Origin: Psychrobacillus lasiicapitis
GTDB lineage: Bacteria; Bacillota; Bacilli; Bacillales_A; Planococcaceae
Length of the DNA: 64,000 nucleotides
Assembly (NCBI RefSeq): GCF_006861795.1
Contig: NZ_VDGH01000001.1
Span: forward strand, 420,415 to 484,414
Direction: 5' to 3'
The notes under the pieces are model-generated. The model made no database searches. It was not told the origin of the DNA and was given only the letters and a program-made list of their open reading frames with translations. Position numbers and translations under genes: made by a program. Below are positions 38,661 to 46,984 of this stretch, in pieces. Positions within the stretch are counted from its first letter, which is position 1; every line of letters begins with the position of its first letter.

Positions 38661-39839
38661 TTAAGCATATGAATGTAGTCCAGCAATAATTAAGTTAACT
38701 GCTACTAAGTTGAACATTATGATGATAAACCCGATTAATGCTAACCATGCAGACTTCTTCCCTTCCCAACCTTTTGATAAACGAAGGTGAAGGAATGCTG
38801 CATAGAATAGCCAAGTAATAAGCGCCCAAACTTCTTTTGGATCCCAGCCCCAAAATCTAGACCAAGCTTCATGTGCCCAAATCATTGCGAAAATAAGTGC
38901 TCCCAGGGTGAAAACAGGGAACCCGATCAGTACCGAACGATAACCAATTTCATCCATAAATTGAGAGTTCGCTTTTTTCGTAAATGGTTGTAAAACTGCT
39001 GCAATTCGTTTTCTCAAGATTAAACGAAGTAAGATATATAATATTGTTCCGAAGATAACAGACCATGTTACAACCGTTAGTTTTTTCGCATTTACTAGAG
39101 GTGGCATCTCCATTAGCGGCTGCATTCTATTTTCGGTAATAGCTTCCGACTCATTCATTCCAAAAATCGGTGGCATATGGTATTCCATTGTTAATACTTG
39201 TTCTTCCTTATTTACATAGTTAAATTCTGCTTTATAACCTGCTAATGTGAAAGAAGTTGTAGCTACTATAAAACCTAAAACTAATACAACTACATACATA
39301 ACAGCCTCGATCCAAAAACGTTGCTTTGACTTTTTCGTCATATCAATATTTTTGAGCAAGTAGATTAAACCTGCCACCGCACTAATCGCTAATATTGCTT
39401 CTCCAAGAGCTGCAGTTATAACGTGAACCGTTAACCAATAGCTTTTAAGCGCCGGTATTAATGGTGTAATTTCTTTTGGAAACATACTCGCATAACCAAT
39501 GATAATGATAGCAATCGGCAATGCAAAAAGACCAAGTGCTGTAATTCTATAAATAAAGTAAATTAAAATAAACGCACCAACAACCAACATTCCAAAAGCG
39601 GTTGTAAACTCAAACAAGTTACTAACAGGAGCATGTCCAGCTGCAATCCATCGAGTGATAAAGTAACCAATATTGGACAAAAATCCGATAATTGTAACAG
39701 TAATGGCTAGTTTACCCCAGCGTTCATAAGATTTCGATGCTTTAGAGCTCGAACTCTTTACAGCGCCTCCAAATAAAAAGGTTGCTACTAAATATGCAAT
39801 GAACGCTATAAATAATAAAGTACTACTTACTTCTACCAT
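38661..39839 (-). CDS. resC: cytochrome c biogenesis protein ResC (CcsA family)
   Basis: With ResB forms the System II haem handling and ligation complex. The 392-residue protein has about eight membrane helices and the tryptophan-rich signature WSRFWGWDPKEVWALITW near residue 320. Conserved histidines flank it. It follows resB by two bases. Confidence 0.95.
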   Translation of the reverse strand: MVEVSSTLLFIAFIAYLVATFLFGGAVKSSSSKASKSYERWGKLAITVTIIGFLSNIGYFITRWIAAGHAPVSNLFEFTTAFGMLVVGAFILIYFIYRITALGLFALPIAIIIIGYASMFPKEITPLIPALKSYWLTVHVITAALGEAILAISAVAGLIYLLKNIDMTKKSKQRFWIEAVMYVVVLVLGFIVATTSFTLAGYKAEFNYVNKEEQVLTMEYHMPPIFGMNESEAITENRMQPLMEMPPLVNAKKLTVVTWSVIFGTILYILLRLILRKRIAAVLQPFTKKANSQFMDEIGYRSVLIGFPVFTLGALIFAMIWAHEAWSRFWGWDPKEVWALITWLFYAAFLHLRLSKGWEGKKSAWLALIGFIIIMFNLVAVNLIIAGLHSYA

Positions 39840-39841
39840 TA

Positions 39842-41491
39842 TTAAACCCCTTCCTCTTTCTCCGCTTTAGAATCCTCATCTTGTTGATCTTCGTATTTTG
39901 GAAGATTTGCAACTTCAGAAACTGCATCCATATCTCTCTTGATGCTGAGCCAGTTTTTATTCGTATGCGCTGCAACTACGACTTGCCCATCCTCTAATTG
40001 CTGGATCCAAATACGTCGATGATTCCAATACGATCCTTGCGCTACCCCAATCATGAAGATAAGACCGCCAAGCATAAGAATAGGAAGTGTTAAATCTTTA
40101 CGAACAGTTAAACCAGAAACGTCTCTAGTTTCGACACTTTGGAAAGCAAGTTTATGTTGATTTTCTCCAAGCGGTTCTAACGTTTCTTTAATCATTACAA
40201 AGCTTGTTTCTCCTTTTGGAAACTCAGGAGTGTACATTTTCACTAGAAATGCTGGATTGTTAGGAAGCGGTGATTGAGATTGCGGCACCCCATCTTCAAA
40301 TCCAGTAAAATCTGCGTAGTAATCTAAAATTTCCACTTTGGCGTCATCTGATAATTCATAGACCGGTTTTGGATCCGCTAAATTAATCGTAAACTCACCA
40401 AAGCTTTCGGCTGTTTCTTTATCTTGCAATTGGAATGTCATAGATGCCAATTCATCTAAGCGAAAATCCATTTGGAAAACAGAAAAATTGTCAAACTTCA
40501 GCGGTTTATTCACTTGAATAGCCGCTTCTTTTTCAAACGTTAAATCTTCTAAGTGACCAGCAACTGCGCCTTCTGGTCCTTTATGTAATACGACATTTGT
40601 TTGATAATTTTTAGCTATTGTACCAACACGATCAATGGCATCTCCAAATACTTCTTCCGATTCTTCCTTTGAATAGGTTTCGTAGATAAATTCTTTACTT
40701 TCTAAGAAATAACCATCCGTTTTTGGAATATAAAGCGTTTCTCCTTCGCGTAACCACATTGTCTCATCGACATAAAAGCCTGGCAATGCACGAAGCATGA
40801 CACCAAATAGAAATAAAATGAGTCCTAAATGATTGATATAAGGACCCCAACGAGAAAAGCGACCTCTTTCAGCAAGTAACGCATTACCTTCACGTTTCAC
40901 GTTATAACGCATCGTCTTTAGCTTTTCTTCCGCTTTACTAATAGATTCTTCCCCATTTTCGATGTTTCCAATCCCATAGATACGTTGGCGTTTCAAAAAG
41001 CTAAAATGTCTTTTCGTTTTTTGTTTCTTTAGGGATTTATAAAGCGGGATAACCCGGTCGAGACTTGCGATTATCAAGGAGATTCCGAGCATCCCGATAA
41101 GTCCTTGGAACCACCAAGAACTGTATAAGTCTGATAATCCCAACTTATAATATAATGTTCCAAATGTGCCATAAATTCGTTCATAGTAGGCAGCTATATC
41201 TTCTTCTGTCGTTGCCGGCACGTAAAAAACCTGCGGCAGGATAGTCCCGATTGATGCAGCAACAAGAATAAGAACAATTAGCCACACACCAACTTTGACA
41301 CTCGAAAAGAAGTTCCATACTTTATCTATAATCGTTTTGTTGTATGTTTGAGAACGTCTTGCCGAACCTTCATAACGCATATCTACTAATTTTTTATCTG
41401 CTGTCTCTTTGTTTAATGGTCGTCCACAGCTTTCACATAACAATGTCCCAGCCGGGTTCACATTACCACATGTACAAACTATCTTGTCCAT
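39842..41491 (-). CDS. resB: cytochrome c biogenesis protein ResB
   Basis: Ccs1/ResB partner of ResC. The 549-residue protein begins with a zinc-ribbon-like CTCGNVNPAGTLLCESC, then membrane helices at about 70-90, 130-150 and 215-235, a large extracytoplasmic domain, and a final helix near 485 (LPILMLGGLIFMIGVAQGSY). The acidic tail is cytoplasmic. Confidence 0.95.
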   Translation of the reverse strand: MDKIVCTCGNVNPAGTLLCESCGRPLNKETADKKLVDMRYEGSARRSQTYNKTIIDKVWNFFSSVKVGVWLIVLILVAASIGTILPQVFYVPATTEEDIAAYYERIYGTFGTLYYKLGLSDLYSSWWFQGLIGMLGISLIIASLDRVIPLYKSLKKQKTKRHFSFLKRQRIYGIGNIENGEESISKAEEKLKTMRYNVKREGNALLAERGRFSRWGPYINHLGLILFLFGVMLRALPGFYVDETMWLREGETLYIPKTDGYFLESKEFIYETYSKEESEEVFGDAIDRVGTIAKNYQTNVVLHKGPEGAVAGHLEDLTFEKEAAIQVNKPLKFDNFSVFQMDFRLDELASMTFQLQDKETAESFGEFTINLADPKPVYELSDDAKVEILDYYADFTGFEDGVPQSQSPLPNNPAFLVKMYTPEFPKGETSFVMIKETLEPLGENQHKLAFQSVETRDVSGLTVRKDLTLPILMLGGLIFMIGVAQGSYWNHRRIWIQQLEDGQVVVAAHTNKNWLSIKRDMDAVSEVANLPKYEDQQDEDSKAEKEEGV

Positions 41492-41504
41492 CTATAAAAC
41501 TCCT

Positions 41505-42041
41505 TTAGGATGGTTTAATTTGCTCCATAAAATCTGCAATATCTTGCTCTGTCATTTCCCCTTTTATGATTTTTTCAATCCGTCCCTCTGGATTTATCAA
41601 AAAAGTAGTAGGTAAAGGCGCAATATTATAAGACTGCATTACACTCTTATTTTGGTCTATTGCTATAGGAAACGTTAAACCATGACTATTTTTAAAGCTA
41701 TTCACCTTTAATTGGGATTCTCCGATGTTAATAGCTAGTGTTTGAACACCTTGATCTTTATAGACATGATATTGGTTGTCCATTGCGGGCATTTCCGTTG
41801 CACATGGCTTACACCAAGTACCCCAAAAGTTTAAGAAAACGCCTTCACCTTTGTAGTCAGAAAGTCGATGTTCGTTCCCTTCCAAATCCACTAAAGCAAA
41901 ATCAGGTGCTTTGTCCCCTACACGAAGGACAGCATTTTTTTCTTTCGTTACGTTTGAGTATATTGTAAAGACGATGGCTATCGTCAGTACCGCTAAAATA
42001 GCAGTTCGAATATAAAATCTTTTCTTTTTAGATTGCGCCAT
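41505..42041 (-). CDS. resA: thiol-disulfide oxidoreductase ResA
   Basis: Membrane-anchored thioredoxin-like protein that reduces the haem-binding cysteines of apocytochrome c. It has an N-terminal anchor (TAILAVLTIAIVFTIY) and the active site WGTWCKPCATEMPA with the CxxC pair. Two adjacent ATGs exist; 42041 has GGAGG at seven bases, giving 178 residues. Confidence 0.95.
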   Translation of the reverse strand: MAQSKKKRFYIRTAILAVLTIAIVFTIYSNVTKEKNAVLRVGDKAPDFALVDLEGNEHRLSDYKGEGVFLNFWGTWCKPCATEMPAMDNQYHVYKDQGVQTLAINIGESQLKVNSFKNSHGLTFPIAIDQNKSVMQSYNIAPLPTTFLINPEGRIEKIIKGEMTEQDIADFMEQIKPS

Positions 42042-42139
42042 CATTGCTCCTCCATTCCTAAGCATCGTCGACATATATTATACCAAAATATACATTTTAA
42101 AATGGACCGACATTTGAATGGTTTGTGAACATTCAAGTA

Positions 42140-42874
42140 TTAGTTTCCTATTTTTCCAGTTTCAGCTAAAACACGTAATTGTTTGATTTCATGTGTAGTT
42201 AGTTCTCTCCACTCACCGGCATTTAGTCCGTGTAATGTTAAAAATCCGAATCGTTCACGTTTCAACTTTTGGACTGGAAAACCGATTGCATCAAACATGC
42301 GACGTACTTGTCTATTTTTACCTTCATGAATCGTAATTTCTACAATCGCTTTATTTGTTTTACGCTCACTCGATAATAATTTAACTCGTGCAGGTGCAGT
42401 TTTTCCGTCTTCTAGCACTACGCCGCGTTCTAATGGTCTTAGTTGTTCCTTTAATGGAATTCCTTTTACTCTAGCTACATAGGTTTTGTCTACTTTAAAT
42501 TTAGGGTGCGTGAGAGCATACGAAAAGTCGCCGTCATTTGTCAGTAGTAGCAATCCAGATGTTTCATAATCTAATCTTCCAACCGGATATAGTCGCTCTT
42601 TTACATGTGGCAATAAATCGGTAACCGTTTTTCTACCTTTGTCATCTGTAACTGCAGAAATAACGCCTCTTGGTTTGTAAAGTAAGTAGTATACTTTTTG
42701 TTCTTTTTCTAGTTTGACTCCTTCTACTTCCACTGTATCCGAATTCGAAACTTTTGTGCCAAGCTCTGTCACAACTTTCCCGTTCACTTTTACTTTTCCT
42801 TGAAGAATTAATTCTTCTGCTTTTCTTCTAGAAGCGACACCTGCGTGTGCTAATACTTTTTGTAGTCTTTCCAA
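42140..42874 (-). CDS. rluB: 23S rRNA pseudouridine synthase RluB
   Basis: Modifies a uridine in helix 90 of 23S rRNA. It has an S4 domain at the N-terminus (RLQKVLAHAGVASRRKAEEL) and the RluB/RsuA catalytic motif GRLDYETSGLLLLTNDGDF with its aspartate. The TTG at 42874 is chosen: AGGTGA lies five bases upstream and the product starts MERLQKV as in B. subtilis (244 residues). An ATG nine codons earlier lacks a ribosome-binding site. Confidence 0.94.
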   Translation of the reverse strand: MERLQKVLAHAGVASRRKAEELILQGKVKVNGKVVTELGTKVSNSDTVEVEGVKLEKEQKVYYLLYKPRGVISAVTDDKGRKTVTDLLPHVKERLYPVGRLDYETSGLLLLTNDGDFSYALTHPKFKVDKTYVARVKGIPLKEQLRPLERGVVLEDGKTAPARVKLLSSERKTNKAIVEITIHEGKNRQVRRMFDAIGFPVQKLKRERFGFLTLHGLNAGEWRELTTHEIKQLRVLAETGKIGN

Positions 42875-42942
42875 TTCTTTCACCTCGTCCAATCTTTCCA
42901 TACATATGAGTGAATTATGTCACACTTTTAGTCAAAATAAAA

Positions 42943-42971
42943 GAAGACAGTCTTTTAGAAAAACTGTCTTC
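42943..42971 (-). terminator. terminator upstream of rluB
   Basis: GAAGACAGT and ACTGTCTTC form a 9-bp stem, followed on the minus strand by TTTTATTTTGAC. There is no gene directly before it, only the repeat array. Confidence 0.65.
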
Positions 42972-43029
42972 CATATTGAACCAATATAGAGCGTCTTATG
43001 TACAACGCCCGTTTCCCGATTGTGCGCAT

Positions 43030-43160
43030 CCAGTAAATGGTTAAGAGCAACCAATTGGGTAATGAAAGCAGCCAGTTATCGTCATAAAGCAACCAGATCA
43101 GCTCGAGAGCAACTAGATTACTAGTGAAAGCAACCAATTCCTTTTTACAGCAAGTTTACC
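43030..43160. repeat. 21-nt tandem repeat array, family A
   Basis: Cores start at 43046, 43067, 43088, 43108 and 43129 (steps 21, 21, 20, 21). The array opens with AAATGGTTAAGAGCAACC and closes with AGCAAGTTTACC. Confidence 0.88.
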
Positions 43161-43269
43161 TAGACTAGATGATCAATAGGTGACGGATTATCCGATAATA
43201 TGTTGTAAATCGCCTGCTTGGCAGTACAGATTCACTGGTAAATGAAATCCAATTGGGTTTTCTAAGTTT

Positions 43270-43350
43270 AAAATTCCAGTAAATGGAAAAGAGCAACCGA
43301 TCGCTTATGAAAGCAACCAATTCTCAAAAAATTAAGTTTACTAGGGTGAG
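43270..43350. repeat. short family A array
   Basis: Cores GAGCAACC at 43292 and AAGCAACC at 43312 (20 bases apart), preceded by CCAGTAAATGG and followed by AAGTTTACTAGGGTGAGACA, the usual family A flanks. Confidence 0.75.
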
Positions 43351-43462
43351 ACATCATTGACTATAGATCCTTTTTTATAAACGTTGCGCGTAACCGCAGC
43401 TAAGTTGCGCATTTATAAATGGACGTGATAATTCTCTATAAAAAGCATAAGCACAAACAAGA

Positions 43463-43483
43463 GGATGTGACAAAGTCACACCC
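43463..43483 (-). terminator. weak hairpin after dacB
   Basis: TGTGAC-AAA-GTCACA with GC ends. It resembles the 14568 hairpin in having GTGACAAAGTCAC. The T-run after it is poor (CTCTTGTTTG). Confidence 0.45.
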
Positions 43484-43500
43484 CCAAATAGTAAAGCCGT

Positions 43501-44487
43501 TTATTTAATTTTGTTTACACTAAATCGCAAGGCAATTTGATCATCGATTGTTACATTCCACAAATATGGATTGGTTGCTGTTGTTTTTCGTGGGATGAGT
43601 AGAACGTTTTTTAGTTTTTTTCGTTCTTCCTTACTTAACAATAGGTATTGATCGTCTTCCACTTCAATGACTTCTTTTTGGAACACTCGATACTTGCCTT
43701 TTTTCACGACTTTCACAGAATCATAGTTGGCAAATACTTGTTCAGCAAGTGAGGTGTGATATGCCCAGTCGTTGGAGTGATTCAAAGTTACGACTACGAT
43801 TTCTTTGTCATCTTCCTTGAAATACGTAACAAGCGTTCTTCCTGCTCTTTTCGTGTAACCTGTTTTACCTGCGATTGCTATTTCTTTTTCATGTATTAAT
43901 CGGTGCTTATTACTCCAACGAACATTTCGCTCATTCGGTTGATAGCTTTTCGCTGAGGCAATTTCTTTAAATTGTTCATTTTGAAGCGCTAGTCGAAACA
44001 TGTTTGCCATATCATAGGCTGATGCGAAATGGTCATCGCTATGGAGTCCCGAAGGATTAGTAAAATGGGAGTTCTTTAACCTGGCGACTTGAAATTTTTC
44101 ATTCATCAGATGGGTAAAACCATCTATGGAACCACCTACATGTTCTGCCAATGCGTAAGCGGCATCATTTCCAGACTGAAGCATAAGCCCATGCAATAAG
44201 GAATTCACTGTCCACACTTCGCCAGGCTTTAAATATAAAGAGGAGCCTTCTTGGGTGGCAGCGGCTTGGGAGATGGTGATTTCATCCTCTAAAGAAGCAT
44301 TGTCCAAAACCGTTAAGGCAGTCCATACTTTCGTCAAACTTGCTATTGGTAATTCCTCGTATTCATTACTGCCTTCTAGCAATCTCCCCGTTTGTACATC
44401 TATTACTGCATAGGAGGAGGAAGCTTCTACGTTACCTACTTGCCAAAATAGAAAAAACAGAAAAAATAAAGTTATTTTTTTATAAAT
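43501..44487 (-). CDS. dacB: D-alanyl-D-alanine carboxypeptidase, ATT start
   Basis: Trims the terminal D-alanine of peptidoglycan stem peptides. The serine-lysine motif is SLTK (about 60-63), then SGNDAA (SxN type) and KTGYTKRAG (KTG). Standard start codons give an N-terminus truncated just before SLTK. Reading up to the ATT at 44487 restores a signal peptide: YKKITLFFLFFLFWQ then VEA/SSS. GAGGAG sits seven bases before that ATT, and an in-frame TAA just above closes the frame. 328 residues. The class among Dac paralogs is uncertain; its place after scpB fits dacB. Confidence 0.82.
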   Translation of the reverse strand: MYKKITLFFLFFLFWQVGNVEASSSYAVIDVQTGRLLEGSNEYEELPIASLTKVWTALTVLDNASLEDEITISQAAATQEGSSLYLKPGEVWTVNSLLHGLMLQSGNDAAYALAEHVGGSIDGFTHLMNEKFQVARLKNSHFTNPSGLHSDDHFASAYDMANMFRLALQNEQFKEIASAKSYQPNERNVRWSNKHRLIHEKEIAIAGKTGYTKRAGRTLVTYFKEDDKEIVVVTLNHSNDWAYHTSLAEQVFANYDSVKVVKKGKYRVFQKEVIEVEDDQYLLLSKEERKKLKNVLLIPRKTTATNPYLWNVTIDDQIALRFSVNKIK

Positions 44488-44512
44488 AAAAATACTCCTC
44501 TTTTAATTATTT

Positions 44513-45100
44513 CTATCCTTCAAATGTTTCTTGAAACTTAGTTAAGAACAAGTCCGAGTCTTCCATCTCATCCACGGAGATATCTTCTGGAAGCGGAGGT
44601 AATGCACGAATATCTTGTAATCCAAAGTATTGAAGAAATTCCGTTGTTGTTCCATACAATATAGCTCTCCCTGTACCATCTGCACGCCCAACTTCTTTCA
44701 CCAGGCCTTTTAAGGATAACGTATGTATAGGTCGTTCGGATTTGACCCCTCGAATCTCTTCAATTTCTACTCTTGTAATCGGTTGTTTATAGGCAATAAT
44801 TGCCAATACTTCAAGTGATGCCTGCGAAAGAGATTGTGAAGTAGGGTTTTCAACCAGCTTTTGAATACTATTTGCATTCCCTTGCTTGGTCACTAATTGG
44901 AAAGTACCTGCTAGTTGCTTAATCTCAATTCCTCGGTCTTCGTTCTTTTCATATGCCTCCATCATCGCTTCAAGCGTTTCGGCAATTTGTTCTTCTGGTT
45001 CACTTGTTAAAAAAGCTAATTGTTTTTTCGTTAAGCCATCTTCTCCACTTACAAACAATAAACTTTCAATATTACTCATCAATTTCGTCTTCGAATTCAC
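44513..45100 (-). CDS. scpB: segregation and condensation protein B
   Basis: Kite subunit of the SMC-ScpAB condensin that compacts and separates chromosomes. It is built of two winged-helix domains; recognisable stretches are SLLFVSGEDGLTKKQL and the conserved AIIAYKQPITRVEIEEIRGV. The GTG at 45100 matches the B. subtilis N-terminus by length (195 residues) and has GGAA upstream; an ATG at 45079 is the alternative. It overlaps the scpA 3' end. Confidence 0.94.
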   Translation of the reverse strand: MNSKTKLMSNIESLLFVSGEDGLTKKQLAFLTSEPEEQIAETLEAMMEAYEKNEDRGIEIKQLAGTFQLVTKQGNANSIQKLVENPTSQSLSQASLEVLAIIAYKQPITRVEIEEIRGVKSERPIHTLSLKGLVKEVGRADGTGRAILYGTTTEFLQYFGLQDIRALPPLPEDISVDEMEDSDLFLTKFQETFEG

Positions 45101-45851
45101 TTTCTAAATCTTCCTTTCGCAAAAGAACAAATAAATCATCAAAATTGTTATTTTGCTCTACTTGCACAATTTGGCGTTTCATGAGCTCTAAAATGGATAA
45201 AAATGTCGTCACGATCGTAGTTTTATCCCTTTTTGGAAATAGCTCATAAAAAGATAGCCTACCTTTGTTTTGCTTTAAGGTGGAAATAACACTTTTCATT
45301 TGATCTTTGATCGATATTTCTTGTTTACTTACTCGTGTGTGTAGTGGCGCGTTCAACTGTTTTCTACGCAACATTTTTTGAAATGCACCAAGCATGTCGT
45401 ATACATTTACGTCCAGTTCAAACAAAGCAAGCTGCTTACTATTTTGCAATTCACTTAAATCAGTAGGCGGTCTTGTGTAAAATAGATTACGAGTTTCCTC
45501 CATTTCTTGCAAACTAACTGCCGCTTCTTTGTATTTCTTGTATTCTATTAGTTTAAGTACTAACTCGTCCCTTGGGTCATTTATATTAATATCAAAATCA
45601 TCTTCCATCTCATCATCTTGATGGATAGGAAGAAGCATTTTACTTTTAATAGATAGTAGTGTAGCTGCCATTACTAAATATTCGCTAGCTTCATTAAGCT
45701 CCAAAACACTCATTGCATGCACATGCTCCATGTATTGCGCTGTGATTTCCGCCATTTTAATATCATATATATCTATTTCCAAACGATTTATTAAATGTAA
45801 TAATAAATCAAGGGGTCCTTCAAATGCTTCTGTTTTTACTTCATAAGACAT
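45072..45851 (-). CDS. scpA: segregation and condensation protein A
   Basis: Kleisin subunit linking the two heads of the SMC dimer. The N-terminal motif YEVKTEAFEGPLDLLLHLI is diagnostic; the C-terminal winged helix includes KTTIVTTFLSILELMK. The ATG at 45851 with AGGTGGAG close upstream gives 259 residues; the frame opens 44 codons earlier but would overlap the divergent ypuF. Confidence 0.95.
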   Translation of the reverse strand: MSYEVKTEAFEGPLDLLLHLINRLEIDIYDIKMAEITAQYMEHVHAMSVLELNEASEYLVMAATLLSIKSKMLLPIHQDDEMEDDFDININDPRDELVLKLIEYKKYKEAAVSLQEMEETRNLFYTRPPTDLSELQNSKQLALFELDVNVYDMLGAFQKMLRRKQLNAPLHTRVSKQEISIKDQMKSVISTLKQNKGRLSFYELFPKRDKTTIVTTFLSILELMKRQIVQVEQNNNFDDLFVLLRKEDLESEFEDEIDE

Positions 45852-45905
45852 ATTACTCCACCTATTATCGGTTTTTAACATCATTATAGAGGAAAGGTGA
45901 TTACA

Positions 45906-46412
45906 TTGCATCCTACATTCCATCCTAATTTTGTCCAATTTATAAAAGAATTTAATGGTACGAAAGATTATTTTGAGTGCCATGAACTACTAGAAGACTA
46001 CTGGAAGGAAGTTTCGCAAGCCAGGAAAAATCACCCACTAACAGCGTTCATCCTATTATCCACATCTATGTACCACTGGCGTAGGGGCAATATTACGGGA
46101 GCGATTAAAACAATGAATGGAAGTATAAAACGATTCGTCGAAACTTCTCCATCTGTCTATTACGATACAATCAACTACACTAAACTTATGCAAGATACTA
46201 CCCATTCTATTAGTTTATTGAAAGAAAAAAAAGCATTTCAGCAATTTACGATTGAACTAATGAATGAGCAATTAGAAAGATTAGTTGATGCACTTGGAAT
46301 AACAACTGAAGAGGATTTACACTTTCTTACTCATAAGCATATGCTCAGAGACCGTTCCGAAATACTAATCGAGCGAGAAAGACAGAAAAAAAGAAGAGAT
46401 GACTTAAAATAA
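45906..46412 (+). CDS. ypuF: DUF309 family protein YpuF
   Basis: A small helical protein of 168 residues with the DUF309 core YFECHELLEDYWKE and the AFILLSTSMYHWRRGN stretch that follows. It has conserved acidic and histidine residues but no known activity. The TTG at 45906 has AAGGTGA five bases upstream; a GTG three codons earlier is also possible. Divergent from scpA, convergent with ribT. Confidence 0.85.
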   Translation: MHPTFHPNFVQFIKEFNGTKDYFECHELLEDYWKEVSQARKNHPLTAFILLSTSMYHWRRGNITGAIKTMNGSIKRFVETSPSVYYDTINYTKLMQDTTHSISLLKEKKAFQQFTIELMNEQLERLVDALGITTEEDLHFLTHKHMLRDRSEILIERERQKKRRDDLK

Positions 46413-46413
46413 G

Positions 46414-46773
46414 TCAATCCTCTTCTTTTTCTATTTGGCATTTTTCGAAGAAAGACTTAATCTCTTCGGTTGGTTGGATAGACGATGTATGTAAAATAGA
46501 TGGGAGGCTTTGAAGCATTTGTTTCCCCACACCTTCTCCGCGATGAGACGGATTGACGGAAAGATGCTGAATAATTCCATCTGTATTATTCATTCGAACG
46601 CCAACTAACCCTACTAAATCTTCACCTTTTTTCCATAAAAACAAATGCCAATCTGGATTAGTTTCATACATGTGTATCGTTTCTAGTAATTTTTTTACGT
46701 CTTTTTCATGAGGCATAAATGATAGAAGACCCATAGAAATTTTTTCGAATGCTTTTTTATACCGTAGCAACAT
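46414..46773 (-). CDS. ribT: GNAT-type protein RibT
   Basis: A 119-residue protein with the GNAT acetyl-CoA loop SVNPSHRGEGVGKQML. LLRYKKAFEKISMGLLSFMP matches the start of B. subtilis RibT, which lies at the end of the riboflavin operon there. No riboflavin synthesis gene is present here, and the substrate is unknown. Confidence 0.88.
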   Translation of the reverse strand: MLLRYKKAFEKISMGLLSFMPHEKDVKKLLETIHMYETNPDWHLFLWKKGEDLVGLVGVRMNNTDGIIQHLSVNPSHRGEGVGKQMLQSLPSILHTSSIQPTEEIKSFFEKCQIEKEED

Positions 46774-46875
46774 AGTTAAAACCCTCTTTTAGTTTCATCA
46801 CTTCTAGAAAATAGGAAGACTCTCATAAAATAAGATTAAAATGATCATTATAATCGTACACGACTTTTGGTCAAA

Positions 46876-46977
46876 TTACAAATCAGCATTTGGTGCTATA
46901 AAGATCCAATATATTACTCCCCATACAATTCCTATTATTAATAACATGAGAAATAACATACGATTCGTTTTTTTCAA
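46876..46977 (-). CDS. 33-residue membrane peptide downstream of lysA
   Basis: Begins KKTNRMLFLMLLIIGIVWGV and ends IAPNADL: a basic start, a single membrane helix and a short tail. The TTG at 46977 lies 8 bases past the lysA stop, and AAGGAG (inside the lysA end) is ten bases upstream, so it would be translated from the lysA message. Too short for routine gene calling. No family is recognised. Confidence 0.5.
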   Translation of the reverse strand: MKKTNRMLFLMLLIIGIVWGVIYWIFIAPNADL

Positions 46978-46984
46978 CTTACCT

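Larger units (their letters stand above)
42875..43500. other. intergenic region between dacB and rluB
   Basis: No gene. It contains a terminator (42943-42971), two family A repeat arrays (43030-43160 and 43270-43350) and a weak hairpin after dacB (43463-43483). B. subtilis has spmA and spmB here. Confidence 0.65.

Noticed and set aside
42955..43137. 60-codon minus-strand frame upstream of rluB
   Set aside because: Composed of terminator and family A repeat sequence.
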